NCBI RefSeq assembly: GCF_005930355.1
Contig: NZ_VDBO01000001.1
Location: forward strand, 2,215,135-2,279,134
Source of the DNA: Paenibacillus sinopodophylli
Lineage (GTDB): Bacteria; Bacillota; Bacilli; Paenibacillales; Paenibacillaceae
Length of the DNA: 64,000 nt
Reading direction: 5' to 3'
The notes beneath the pieces were generated by a model. The model made no database searches. It was not told the DNA's origin and saw only the letters and a list, made by a program, of their open reading frames with translations. Position numbers and translations under genes: made by a program. Positions 43,637-52,099 of this stretch are shown one piece after another (within the stretch, counting starts at the first letter, position 1; the number at the start of each line of letters is the position of its first letter).

Positions 43637-44540
43637 TGGCTGTTCCTTTCGCTGAGTACGCCTTGCTTGTTCTTATCGTAATATATGCAAACAACAGCAG
43701 TCCGGGGAGTAGAGCCGCTATCGTCAGCAGCTTGGAAGGAGCTTCCTTCACCCATTGCCCATTCTTAGACAAGAGGCCGCTTGATACATAATGAATCGCC
43801 TGCCTGTACTTGAACTTGAGGCCGCCGATCGGCATGTTGATCAACGATCTCCGATAGAACACAAAACCATTAGGATTTCTTCGGTATTGCATCAGCATAT
43901 TTCTAGAGGAGCCATCAGCCAAATATTCCACATGGCAAAGAACCTTGTTCAGCAGCAGAAGCTCATAATTCTGGCTCAGCAGATGATACTTGTAATCCAA
44001 TCCAACATACCGCTCTCCTTCAAACAGAGGGTAGGGATGCTGTTTCGTCAATACGGTGCGGTACACTAATTTCTTATCACCAGTAACGCCATGCTTGTGG
44101 TATAGATCAAACAAAGTTGAGCTTGACAGCCCCTCCGGAAATGTCGAGCCAACGATTCTCCCGTCTCCATACGCATCTAACCCTACAAAACCACATACGC
44201 TGTCGCTTCGATTTGTATGCCAGAAGCTGACGATTTGTTCGACTGCATCGTCGGGCATATAGTCGTCTGAATCGATGCATACGTTGAGCTCCGTTTCAAT
44301 ATGTTCGTATGCTGTATTATGGGCGCCATGCATGCCTTGATTGTGCTGATAGACATATGTAATGGATAGCTCCTGCGTCGCCGCCCATCCAGCGACAAGC
44401 GCCTCGGTGTCATCGCTCGATCCATCATCAATAATAAGCCACTCGAAATCTTTGCATGTCTGGCGCCGCAAGCTCTCATATACTTGATGCAAACAATAAG
44501 CCCTGTTATACGTGGGCGTAAACACGGTTAGCGTCTTCAT
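43617..44540 (-). CDS. GT2 family glycosyltransferase
   Basis: 307 residues. The GT-A domain is clear: LTVFTPTYNRAYCLHQVYESL, FEWLIIDDGSSDDTEALV and VCIDSDDYMPDDAVEQIV (DXD-type). A C-terminal hydrophobic segment (LLTIAALLPGLLLFAYITI) may anchor it to the membrane. It overlaps epsF (35 bases) and epsG (20 bases), so translation is tightly coupled. Position in the operon resembles Bacillus epsE/epsH, but there is no sign of the EpsE flagellar clutch function. Confidence 0.86.
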   Translation of the reverse strand: MKTLTVFTPTYNRAYCLHQVYESLRRQTCKDFEWLIIDDGSSDDTEALVAGWAATQELSITYVYQHNQGMHGAHNTAYEHIETELNVCIDSDDYMPDDAVEQIVSFWHTNRSDSVCGFVGLDAYGDGRIVGSTFPEGLSSSTLFDLYHKHGVTGDKKLVYRTVLTKQHPYPLFEGERYVGLDYKYHLLSQNYELLLLNKVLCHVEYLADGSSRNMLMQYRRNPNGFVFYRRSLINMPIGGLKFKYRQAIHYVSSGLLSKNGQWVKEAPSKLLTIAALLPGLLLFAYITIRTSKAYSAKGTANDYPMA

Positions 44541-45651
44541 TCGTCACCTCGAATTGGGATAAATAGAGCTCGGTTGCTTGCCTTGCAGTTTGGCGAATAT
44601 CATAGCCTTTTTGAGCTAGCGCTCCCTCTGGAATTTCCCTAGCTCCGCGCGGGGCTGCTGCTATGATATGATCCACACCGCTATCGACCTGTTTCAGAGA
44701 GAAAAATTGAACCAAGCCGATCCCCATATCGACCTCCGCAGGAATATGTTCCGAGATAATACAAGGCAGCCCAGCACCTTGCGCCTCTATAACAACGATG
44801 CCCAGTCCCTCATGATGAGATGGGAATACGAATGCATCAAAGGCCTGCATCATTTCATTAATATTGCTCCTCACACCTAGAAACATGACCTTATGGTCTA
44901 ATTGAAGCTCACTTACTTTGCGCTCGATCTCTGTCCTCAGCGGCCCGTCGCCCACTAATACAAGCAGGCTATTCGGCTTCTTGTTCTGCAGCAAACAAAA
45001 CATATCAATAAGCTGGGTATGGTTTTTTTGGTGTGCAAACCTGCCTACATGACCGACAACTAAACAATCCTCCGGAATATTCAGCTCTCTGCGGAGCCTT
45101 GAGCGCGTTTCTATAGAGAAGGCGAATTGTTCACTGGCTATTCCATTTGGCAGCACTGTTGATTTCTTCTTATTCCTTGGAAACATCCAGGTAGCAGCAG
45201 CGCTGGAGCAAGCGACATAATGCGTAGCAGCCGATTCTACAAGCGTTCCCGCATACCACTTAAAGAGCCGAGCAGGAACGCTGCCTTCGCTTCTTGTGTT
45301 GTGGCTATGCGCAATTCTTACTGGAATAGCTGCACGGGAAGCAGCACGAAGAACGAAGCCGCTCATTTTGTCCATATGCGAATGAATGACCTTATACTCT
45401 GCATGCTGCACGAAGAAACGCTCCAAACCTTTCATATAAGATCGATAACCAACCTCAGTAATATGTGGAATACGATAGATGATTCCGCCAAGACTACGAA
45501 TCTCTTCATCGAATACGCCTTCCTTGCAGGTTAAGAAATCAAATTGAACGTTGGATCGATCGATATGACGATACATATTCATAAGCAAGGTTTCGGCGCC
45601 GCCGCGGTTCATGTTTACGACAACATGCAATATCCTTAAAGGACCACCCAT
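44506..45651 (-). CDS. epsF: GT4 glycosyltransferase (EpsF-like)
   Basis: 381 residues, starting RILHVVVNMNRGGAETLLMNMY, with VIHSHMDKMSGFVLRAASRA and HSHNTRSEG, then VGHVGRFAHQKNHTQLIDMF and PSHHEGLGIVVIEAQGAGLP as the GT4 site. These are close to the Bacillus EpsF pattern. It follows epsD with a 16-base overlap. The sugar transferred is unknown. Confidence 0.87.
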   Translation of the reverse strand: MGGPLRILHVVVNMNRGGAETLLMNMYRHIDRSNVQFDFLTCKEGVFDEEIRSLGGIIYRIPHITEVGYRSYMKGLERFFVQHAEYKVIHSHMDKMSGFVLRAASRAAIPVRIAHSHNTRSEGSVPARLFKWYAGTLVESAATHYVACSSAAATWMFPRNKKKSTVLPNGIASEQFAFSIETRSRLRRELNIPEDCLVVGHVGRFAHQKNHTQLIDMFCLLQNKKPNSLLVLVGDGPLRTEIERKVSELQLDHKVMFLGVRSNINEMMQAFDAFVFPSHHEGLGIVVIEAQGAGLPCIISEHIPAEVDMGIGLVQFFSLKQVDSGVDHIIAAAPRGAREIPEGALAQKGYDIRQTARQATELYLSQFEVTNEDANRVYAHV

Positions 45652-46808
45652 TGCAACTTCTCCTCCTGCTCTGCCTGCGGCTGCCCCATCAAAGGCTTAT
45701 AAATTTCGTGTAATTCAAGTGCTACATGCGCTAATGAATACTTTTTGACCATTGCTCCGCTGTTCCCGCCGAACTCTTCCCTTAGCGTCTTGGATCGACT
45801 TAGCTCAAGTAGGCGCTGCCCGAATGCCTGTATCTGATGCCCTTCCAGTACAAATCCATTCACCCCGTCTATGACCAGCTCTGAATGCCCTCTATTCCGA
45901 GATGCTACAATCGGCAGACCGCAGGCCATAGCCTCCATAATGTTGACGGGCAGCCCTTCGCGCAGACTGGAAGCAACAGCGACATCGCACATCGGCAGAA
46001 GCCTATCAATATCCGTCCTGTACCCAAGGAAATGAACCATGTTGCCAACGCCAAGCTGCTCAGCGAGTGCTCTGCAAGCTTCCAGCAGGCCGCCTTTTCC
46101 CGCGAGCATCAGCCTTGCATGAGGTACTTCCTCTTTAATAGAAGCCAGCGCATGAATTAGCAATTGATGATTCTTGTTGTTGTTGAACTCGGCCGCATAG
46201 AACATTAGAAAATCGTCTGTACGATAGTCAAGCTCCTGCCTTAGCCGCCATTTGTCGATTTTGGACATAGGCTTATAGCGGACCGTATTGACACCTACTC
46301 CGTGGGTATGGACGATCTGCCCTGCCTGGAACCGTCTAGATACTGCAAGCTGATGATCCTCGTTATTAATCGTTATCAAACAATCCGTCAAACGCGCAAA
46401 GTACTTCTCGATTGGATAATATAGCATCCAATTCACAAGCGAGCCGCCCTTGCAGAAATGAAAACCGTGCGCCGTATAAATAACCTTGGTGCCCTTTTTT
46501 CTAGCTCCCTGCGCTGCAAGGCGGGCAAGAACGCCGCCTGTAGGCGTATGGCAATGAATGATTTGATATTGCTGTTCATTCATGATCGCCTTAAGCTCTC
46601 GATACGCCTTTATATTGTTTGTATGAATGGGGGAGCGCTCAATCGGCAAATTAAACTTGCGATCAACAAAAGGGAGATCCAGCTCGCCTTTAGCGGCGAT
46701 ATGAACCTCCCAGCCCTGCTGCTTGAACCATTCCAGAACTGGCAAATGAAAAGCCTTGAAATGGTAATCAACAGTTGCGCAAAATAATATTTTATTAGGC
46801 ATGCTCAT
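45636..46808 (-). CDS. epsD: GT4 glycosyltransferase (EpsD-like)
   Basis: 390 residues. The EpsD/PglA-like N-terminus is recognisable (KILFCATVDYHFKAFHLPVLEWFKQQGWEVHI cut here into its first and last blocks, ILFCATVDYHFKAFH and QQGWEVHIAAKGE). HCHTPTGGVLARLAA, YTAHGFHFCKG and ASSLREGLPVNIMEAMACGLP follow. EpsD-type enzymes usually add the second sugar, often GalNAc or similar, to the lipid-linked bacillosamine. It follows galU closely in the operon. Confidence 0.88.
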   Translation of the reverse strand: MSMPNKILFCATVDYHFKAFHLPVLEWFKQQGWEVHIAAKGELDLPFVDRKFNLPIERSPIHTNNIKAYRELKAIMNEQQYQIIHCHTPTGGVLARLAAQGARKKGTKVIYTAHGFHFCKGGSLVNWMLYYPIEKYFARLTDCLITINNEDHQLAVSRRFQAGQIVHTHGVGVNTVRYKPMSKIDKWRLRQELDYRTDDFLMFYAAEFNNNKNHQLLIHALASIKEEVPHARLMLAGKGGLLEACRALAEQLGVGNMVHFLGYRTDIDRLLPMCDVAVASSLREGLPVNIMEAMACGLPIVASRNRGHSELVIDGVNGFVLEGHQIQAFGQRLLELSRSKTLREEFGGNSGAMVKKYSLAHVALELHEIYKPLMGQPQAEQEEKLQWVVL

Positions 46809-46825
46809 ACCATCCTATACTAGAA

Positions 46826-47707
46826 TTATTTTCTAGCGGTTTCAAGGTCAACTATAGCCGATAGGTAGTTTAATAGGTCGTAACGCAAATCCTCGCGCTG
46901 CAGGGCAAACTCGATTGTCGTTTGGATAAACCCCATCTTCTCGCCAACATCATGACGCTTTCCGTCGAATTCGTATGCATAAACAGCCTCGGACAAGTTT
47001 AATGCCGCAATTGCATCCGTCAATTGAATCTCGCCGCCAGCCCCTGGTGTCTGCTTACCCAATATATCGAATATAGCCGGGTTCAGAATGTATCGTCCCA
47101 TAATCGCCATATTGGAAGGAGCCTGCTCTCTTGCTGGTTTCTCGACCAAATTTCTGACACGGTGGAAGCCCTCCTCCATCATAGCGCCGTCGACGATCCC
47201 ATACCTTGATACCGCTTCGTCAGCGACTCGCTGCACACCAATAATGGAGGTATGATACTGCTCATATTTCTCAATCATTTGTTTAATGCATGGCTTCTCC
47301 GCAGAGATGATATCGTCACCAAGCAATACAGCGAACGGTTCGTCGCCGATAAATTTGCGAGCGCACCATATCGCATGCCCAAGTCCTTTAGGCTCTTTTT
47401 GACGAATGTAGTGAATATCTACCATATCCGCAGATTTGCGAACCTCGCTAAGCAGATCAAATTTGTGCTTGGCGGTCAGAATCTGCTCCAGCTCGACCGA
47501 ATTATCAAAATGATCCTCAATCGCGCGTTTGCCTTTTCCAGTCACAATAATAATATCCTCGATACCCGATTCAATGGCTTCTTCGACAATATACTGTATC
47601 GTCGGCTTATCAACGATCGGCAGCATTTCCTTAGGCATCGCTTTCGTTGCAGGCAGAAACCTCGTACCTAGTCCTGCAGCAGGTATAATCGCTTTTCTAA
47701 CTTTCAT
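46826..47707 (-). CDS. galU: UTP--glucose-1-phosphate uridylyltransferase
   Basis: 293 residues with the nucleotidyltransferase signature [20 protein letters not shown] followed by [43 protein letters not shown] and EIQLTDAI are also conserved. It makes UDP-glucose, the precursor for galE and for glucose-type residues of the polymer. Length is typical of GtaB/GalU. It lies inside the eps operon, which differs from Bacillus subtilis where gtaB is separate. Confidence 0.94.
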   Translation of the reverse strand: MKVRKAIIPAAGLGTRFLPATKAMPKEMLPIVDKPTIQYIVEEAIESGIEDIIIVTGKGKRAIEDHFDNSVELEQILTAKHKFDLLSEVRKSADMVDIHYIRQKEPKGLGHAIWCARKFIGDEPFAVLLGDDIISAEKPCIKQMIEKYEQYHTSIIGVQRVADEAVSRYGIVDGAMMEEGFHRVRNLVEKPAREQAPSNMAIMGRYILNPAIFDILGKQTPGAGGEIQLTDAIAALNLSEAVYAYEFDGKRHDVGEKMGFIQTTIEFALQREDLRYDLLNYLSAIVDLETARK

Positions 47708-47731
47708 CGCCTCAACAGCTCCTTTGTTCTA

Positions 47732-49558
47732 TTAGCCCGTAACCGATACGAATTCCGGCAGTTCGACTACGTTATTCGCGAGATCGAGCAATCTAATTCT
47801 CAGCTCTACTTTGTTCATACCGCCATGAAGTGCAATTATTTCTTCAATCTGGTCGAAATAGATGTCTGCGGATTTGCCTATGTAAATTTTGGGATACACT
47901 TGCTTCTCATTCATTTCACTATCCTTGAGCATTTCTTCGAACAGCTTCTCGCCAGGCCTAATACCTGTATAATGAATGCCAATTTCTTCAACCGTGAAGC
48001 CGGACATCCGAATAACGTTTTGTGCGAGATCAGTAATGTTGACGGGGTCCCCCATGTCCAGAACGAATATTTCTCCGCCTCGGGCGAGCGCACCGGCTTG
48101 AATGACGAGCCTTGAAGCCTCGGGTATCGTCATGAAATACCGAACCATATCCGGGTGTGTCACGGTAACTGGACCGCCTTTTTCAATTTGCTTCTTGAAC
48201 AATGGAATGACGCTGCCGCGGCTTCCTAGTACATTACCGAATCGAACAGCTACAAATTTCGTTTGGCTTGCACGGTCCATATGCTGTATGACCATCTCGG
48301 CTATGCGTTTGGTCGCCCCCATGACGCTAGTTGGATTAACTGCCTTATCCGTCGATATCATAACGAACGTATCTACTTTCGCTTGACTTGCCGCTCTTGC
48401 CGCATTTAATGTGCCTATAACGTTATTTTTAAATGCTTCCTCTGGATTTCTCTCCATTAAAGGCACATGCTTATGAGCGGCTGCATGGTAGACAACCTGC
48501 GGACGATGAGCCTGCATGACAGTCAGCATTTTGCTTGCATCCTGCAAGTCAGCTATTTCGGTTATAAATTCAATATTCGTATGCCCATACAGCTCTCTTA
48601 ACTCCATCTCTATGGAATAGATACTGTTTTCTCCGTGACCAAGCAAGATGAGCTTCTCTGGCAAAAATCTCGAAATTTGCCTGCATACCTCTGAGCCAAT
48701 CGAGCCACCTGCTCCCGTTACCATGACTACCTTCTGGGTCACGTAACCTGAGATACTCTCAATATCCAGCTCTACAGGCTCCCGTCCGAGCAGATCCTCT
48801 ACCTGAACATCACGAAATTGACTAACCGAGACTCTGCCGGTAGCCAAATCCTCAAGCATCGGTATAATTTGCGTCTTCGCTTTCGTTTTCCCGCATTCGC
48901 TAAAAATCGTATTGAGCTGCTTCTTGCTCAGTGAAGGAATCGCAATCACAATATTGTTGATTGCAAGCTCATTTGCCGTTTTTGCAATGCTTGCGACGCC
49001 CCCTCTGACGGGAATGCCCATGATATCAAGGCTATGCTTGTTGACATCATCATCAATGAACGCAATCGGAAGCAGTTCGGTATCGCTGTTGCTTAACAAT
49101 TGCCTTGCAAGCATAGTACCAGCAGAGCCTGCACCCACAATCAAGGTACGCTTGCGCGTGCCCACGTTTCTCTGATAGCCGCTTCGGAATATGCGCCAGC
49201 AGAGCCTAGAACCGCCGATCAAGAGCATGTGGATCATCCATGTAACAGCAAGCAGTCTGAAAAACACATCCTGCATGACAACTTGCTGGATAACCGCTGC
49301 TGCAATGATTGAGAACGTCACTGCTTTCGAAATGATCAACAGCTCGCCAACACTTGCATACTCCCATGCCTTCTTATATAGCTTGTAATAGAATGAGAAG
49401 AAATGATGGCTTAACAATAACGTAATAGAGCTGATCACAATTGGTGCTGTCACCACATCAAGCGAAGCACTCAGCAAAAATCTGCTAAAAAAAATAGCGG
49501 TCAGAACGATAAACGAGTCAATAAACATTAAAAAGGACAATCTTTGCCTATACGTCAA
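47732..49558 (-). CDS. epsC: UDP-GlcNAc 4,6-dehydratase / nucleoside-diphosphate sugar epimerase (EpsC/CapD)
   Basis: 608 residues from TTG 49558, with AAAGGGTGA upstream. Four membrane helices at the N-terminus are followed by a first Rossmann domain (LIVGAGSAGTMLARQLL near residue 140) and the catalytic SDR domain with VTGAGGSIGSEVCRQI near residue 283. ISTDKAVNPTSVMGATK holds the family's substitution of the catalytic Tyr by Met. It makes the 4-keto-6-deoxy sugar used by EpsN and EpsM. It starts the long part of the eps operon after a 540-base structured gap behind epsB. Confidence 0.92.
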   Translation of the reverse strand: MTYRQRLSFLMFIDSFIVLTAIFFSRFLLSASLDVVTAPIVISSITLLLSHHFFSFYYKLYKKAWEYASVGELLIISKAVTFSIIAAAVIQQVVMQDVFFRLLAVTWMIHMLLIGGSRLCWRIFRSGYQRNVGTRKRTLIVGAGSAGTMLARQLLSNSDTELLPIAFIDDDVNKHSLDIMGIPVRGGVASIAKTANELAINNIVIAIPSLSKKQLNTIFSECGKTKAKTQIIPMLEDLATGRVSVSQFRDVQVEDLLGREPVELDIESISGYVTQKVVMVTGAGGSIGSEVCRQISRFLPEKLILLGHGENSIYSIEMELRELYGHTNIEFITEIADLQDASKMLTVMQAHRPQVVYHAAAHKHVPLMERNPEEAFKNNVIGTLNAARAASQAKVDTFVMISTDKAVNPTSVMGATKRIAEMVIQHMDRASQTKFVAVRFGNVLGSRGSVIPLFKKQIEKGGPVTVTHPDMVRYFMTIPEASRLVIQAGALARGGEIFVLDMGDPVNITDLAQNVIRMSGFTVEEIGIHYTGIRPGEKLFEEMLKDSEMNEKQVYPKIYIGKSADIYFDQIEEIIALHGGMNKVELRIRLLDLANNVVELPEFVSVTG

Positions 49559-49639
49559 ACTCTTTCACCCTTTCCTGTCATCCTTCATATCAAGTGGATG
49601 TCAACGACCAAACACTATTGTTAGGCTACTCCCAAGCTG

Positions 49640-49830
49640 AATACTGCAATATCTTTAGAGTGTTTAACTAAGAGGCTTTTAGCAAAACCATTTAGTTAAA
49701 AACTCTAACGCAGAATTCAGGGCATTCAACCCCACCTCACACCACACTCTTGACGACTGGCGTCTAAGGTTAAAACAAACCCACAGCATGACCGAGTGCC
49801 TCCATTGATAACGGTCAGGAGACATTACCG
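49640..49830 (-). ncRNA. Structured leader RNA between epsB and epsC (candidate EAR element)
   Basis: The 540-bp gap between epsB and epsC has no gene. On the minus strand it contains a strong stem formed by 49706-49692 and 49671-49657 (AGAGT and TTAACTAA arms with their complements) around an inner stem GGTTTT/AAAAGCC. Upstream are a small GGG/CCC hairpin near 49715-49730 and further short inverted repeats. In Bacillales the EAR antitermination RNA lies exactly between epsB and epsC. Position and structure fit, but I cannot confirm the consensus by eye. The boundaries are approximate. Confidence 0.5.
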
Positions 49831-49862
49831 CACTCGCCATCTGTTCTTGCAAACAGGCGATT

Positions 49863-49878
49863 GTGCTTTATAAAGAAC
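49863..49878. promoter_or_regulatory. SinR-type operator between epsB and epsC
   Basis: GTGCTTTATAAAGAAC, one mismatch from the window's consensus; with flanking bases it reads GTGCTTTATAAAGAACAC. It lies upstream of the structured leader. No clear promoter was found around it, so it could be an internal roadblock or operator. Confidence 0.55.
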
Positions 49879-49928
49879 ACCCTTCCATAAGAAGCACCGC
49901 TTGACGGCGTCCTTACTATAGACACCAT

Positions 49929-50083
49929 CGTTTCTGCGAAATGTATAGCGAAAGTAGGAGTAAAATCATAATCTTTCCTATACGTCAAGATGAAACGGCT
50001 GTCGCCGCCCTTTGACGACTCAGCACGTTTCATTTGGACAAATAGCGAGAGCATAGCCTTTAGCTATACTTTTCTACTTTTCA
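49929..50083 (+). repeat. Dispersed intergenic hairpin repeat: half copy plus full copy
   Basis: The full copy (49991-50083) has TGAAACGGCTGTCGCC, CTTTGACGACTCAGC, ACGTTTCATTTG, then AAATAGCGAGAGCATAGCC and TATACTTTTCTACTTT. The half copy just before it (49929-49987) has CGTTTCTGCGAAATGTATAG and ATCTTTCCTATACG. It sits inside the eps operon between epsB and the structured leader, so it would be transcribed. Confidence 0.7.
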
Positions 50084-50100
50084 AAAAAAGTGTTACCTGA

Positions 50101-50775
50101 TCAACCGCTCTTTTTATTCAATATGACGCCAAGAATATTAGCTTTGGCGAACAACAACGCACGCTTTGCTTCGAGTGCCAGCGCCAGCTGTGTTTTTCCA
50201 CTTTTCACAAGCAGCAACACGCCTTCACACTTACTGACCAGCGTATTCGTGTCCGATATACCGAGAACAGGCGGGCAATCCAGCAAAACCATATCATAAT
50301 GCTCGGATGCAAACTCCATAACATCTACCATAATTTGCGAATCAAGCAATTCTGTTGAATTATACATCCGCTGGCCGCTTGGCAATATATCCAAACCCTC
50401 GACCTCGGTATTGTAGATCGCTTCGCGTATTTCAAGCTGCTGCCCCAGCACATTCGACAGACCTGGCGAGGTTTGTACATTGAAGATTTTGTTGATAATC
50501 GGGTTTCTGAAGTTCGTGTCGATAATGAGTACGCGATCCCCGCGCTGTGCCATACAGACCGCCAGATTGACCGCAGCCGTTGATTTACCCTCGCCTTCAG
50601 ATGATGAGGTCACTAGCAAAGATCGAATTTTTTTGCCATTAGCTGCGTACTGAATATTATTTCGAATCGTACGATATTGCTCCGCTATATCGCCATGCGG
50701 GTGAATAGAAGCAATCAAGCTTCGATTTACATATGATTTAGGTGCCTTTTGCCTCTCACGAACCAATTGTCTCAC
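50101..50775 (-). CDS. epsB: CpsD/CapB-type tyrosine kinase (EpsB-like)
   Basis: 224 residues with the BY-kinase ATPase motifs: Walker A VTSSSEGEGKSTAAVNLA, Walker A' VLIIDTNFRNP and Walker B MVLLDCPPVLG. It works with the EpsA-type membrane activator to control polymer synthesis. The C-terminus ends ILGVILNKKSG and lacks the usual Tyr cluster, so autophosphorylation of a tail seems impossible. In TNFRNP the Asn takes the place usually held by a Leu or Asp of DxDxR/K. It overlaps epsA by 20 bases. Confidence 0.9.
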   Translation of the reverse strand: MRQLVRERQKAPKSYVNRSLIASIHPHGDIAEQYRTIRNNIQYAANGKKIRSLLVTSSSEGEGKSTAAVNLAVCMAQRGDRVLIIDTNFRNPIINKIFNVQTSPGLSNVLGQQLEIREAIYNTEVEGLDILPSGQRMYNSTELLDSQIMVDVMEFASEHYDMVLLDCPPVLGISDTNTLVSKCEGVLLLVKSGKTQLALALEAKRALLFAKANILGVILNKKSG

Positions 50776-51499
50776 CTCTGGTTACAATACTTTTTCGTTT
50801 TTTCAAATGTCTAACATAGTCTTTACGCTTCATATTGGTCACTTGACCAAGCATCGTCAGCCCGAGAAGCTCTTCAATCTCTCGTTCTGATTTAATAGAA
50901 TCATCGAGCGAATCTAGTAAAAATACCAATCCGATGCCTAGCGTCAAACCTACGATGAAGCCTATAAACACGATTGAATTACTTTGCTCATTGATTGGGT
51001 ATGGATTCTCTTCTGCCGAAGAAAGAAGGCGAATACTCGTTACGCCTAAGGTATCCCTAGCCACATCTCTATAAATCTCTACGCCTGTATTTGCAATGTC
51101 AGCCGCTAGCTTAGGATTAGTGTCCACTACCGATACGACCGTGACGAGCGAGCCGTCTACGCTGTCTACTCGGATCTGGCCTCTAAGCTGCGCAACTGAG
51201 CGATTCAGTTCAAGCTGTTCAATAATTTGCTTCAGCACAAGCGGCTCCCTGAACAATACTCTGACCGTTCCAATCATATCTGGAGTGGCAGCGACAATCA
51301 TTCTGGACGAAGCCGCATACATAGGTGTTTCGGGCCTATTGTTGTAGAGACCCGCCAAAACCGTTACAACGATGGTAATAAGTACAATTAGCCATACTCG
51401 TTTACGAATGATTGCGTATAAGGCTTTAATGTTAATTTCTTTCATCTTTTCCTTCTCGCCGCGAATGGCCTGCGAGTCATCTGATTGACTAACGTACAT
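50756..51499 (-). CDS. epsA: Wzz-type chain-length regulator / kinase activator (EpsA-like)
   Basis: About 247 residues from ATG 51499 (MYVSQSDDSQAIRG), with AGGTGGGTG five bases upstream. Two membrane segments (VWLIVLITIVVTVLAGLY near residue 38 and SIVFIGFIVGLTLGIGLVFL near 175) enclose an extracytoplasmic loop, as in Wzz/CapA proteins. The C-terminal tail (LDSLDDSIKSEREIEELLGL, then RHLKKRKS) should contact and activate EpsB. First gene of the eps operon, behind a promoter with a SinR-type site in its spacer. Confidence 0.9.
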   Translation of the reverse strand: MYVSQSDDSQAIRGEKEKMKEINIKALYAIIRKRVWLIVLITIVVTVLAGLYNNRPETPMYAASSRMIVAATPDMIGTVRVLFREPLVLKQIIEQLELNRSVAQLRGQIRVDSVDGSLVTVVSVVDTNPKLAADIANTGVEIYRDVARDTLGVTSIRLLSSAEENPYPINEQSNSIVFIGFIVGLTLGIGLVFLLDSLDDSIKSEREIEELLGLTMLGQVTNMKRKDYVRHLKKRKSIVTRGETIGS

Positions 51500-51522
51500 G
51501 TGAACACCCACCTGCTTACGTT

Positions 51523-51538
51523 GTTTTTTATAAAGAAC
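51523..51538. promoter_or_regulatory. SinR-type operator in the epsA leader
   Basis: GTTTTTTATAAAGAAC, one mismatch from the consensus, centred about 15 bases downstream of the epsA -10 and 24 bases before the start codon. It forms a pair with the site at 51554-51569. Confidence 0.7.
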
Positions 51539-51547
51539 AATAAGTCA

Positions 51548-51576
51548 ATATTAGTTCTTTATATAGAACATGTCAA
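51548..51576 (-). promoter_or_regulatory. epsA promoter with SinR-type operator filling the -35/-10 spacer
   Basis: On the minus strand: TTGACA (51576-51571), 17-base spacer, TAATAT (51553-51548). The spacer contains GTTCTATATAAAGAAC (51569-51554), so a bound repressor would exclude RNA polymerase. Confidence 0.8.
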
Positions 51577-51604
51577 TATCATTTTACTGTTGATCAGGTG
51601 ATGA

Positions 51605-52015
51605 TCAATTATCGATATGAAGAATAATGATATTTGATGATTTCTTTTTCTGGCTTGCATGGACGTTTGTTTCTACTCTGCTATTCTTCCACATATTCGA
51701 TTGAACTAAATCTTTCAACGCTTGGAAATCGCCCTTGCTCATACCCTCATCAACTGCATTCTTAATAATCGCACGCCATTCCTCATCAAGCGTTTCTTCT
51801 TGATTACGTTTCGGTAAAATCTCTTTCCCAAGCAAATATTCAATGTTAGAATCCAAAGGTGCCGCTATTTTTGCCATCACCTGTAGAGAAGGGTTGTTCT
51901 GCATATTTCGTTCGATGTAGCTCAAATAGGACTTGGATACGCCTGCTAGGTCGGCAAGCTTCGTTATCGAATAGCCCTTTTTTTCCCGTAGACTTTTAAT
52001 CCGTTCCCCAATCAT
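51605..52015 (-). CDS. sinR: SinR-like repressor next to the eps operon
   Basis: 136 residues. The HTH is YSITKLADLAGVSKSYLSYIERNMQNNPS, nearly the textbook SinR N-terminus. A C-terminal Sin domain (LDEEWRAIIKNAVDEGMSKGDFQALKDLV) mediates dimerisation and SinI binding. An extra Lys/Ser/Ile-rich tail (SQKKKSSNIIILHIDN) is unlike Bacillus SinR. GAAGGAGAA precedes the ATG. Its own promoter carries a SinR-type site, suggesting autorepression, and the eps operon starts about 100 bases downstream with its own promoter. No sinI-like gene is adjacent. Confidence 0.88.
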   Translation of the reverse strand: MIGERIKSLREKKGYSITKLADLAGVSKSYLSYIERNMQNNPSLQVMAKIAAPLDSNIEYLLGKEILPKRNQEETLDEEWRAIIKNAVDEGMSKGDFQALKDLVQSNMWKNSRVETNVHASQKKKSSNIIILHIDN

Positions 52016-52099
52016 ATTATTCTCCTTCGCCCAGTTTAGATCCTAACCGTTTGCTAAGTACTTGCCGAAAACAAAAACTTTATAACAGACAGTAACTAT

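Noticed and set aside
49815..50054. 79-codon minus-strand frame between epsB and epsC
   Set aside because: It crosses the Sin-type site and the dispersed repeat and lacks a ribosome binding site; the region looks like RNA or regulatory sequence, not a gene.
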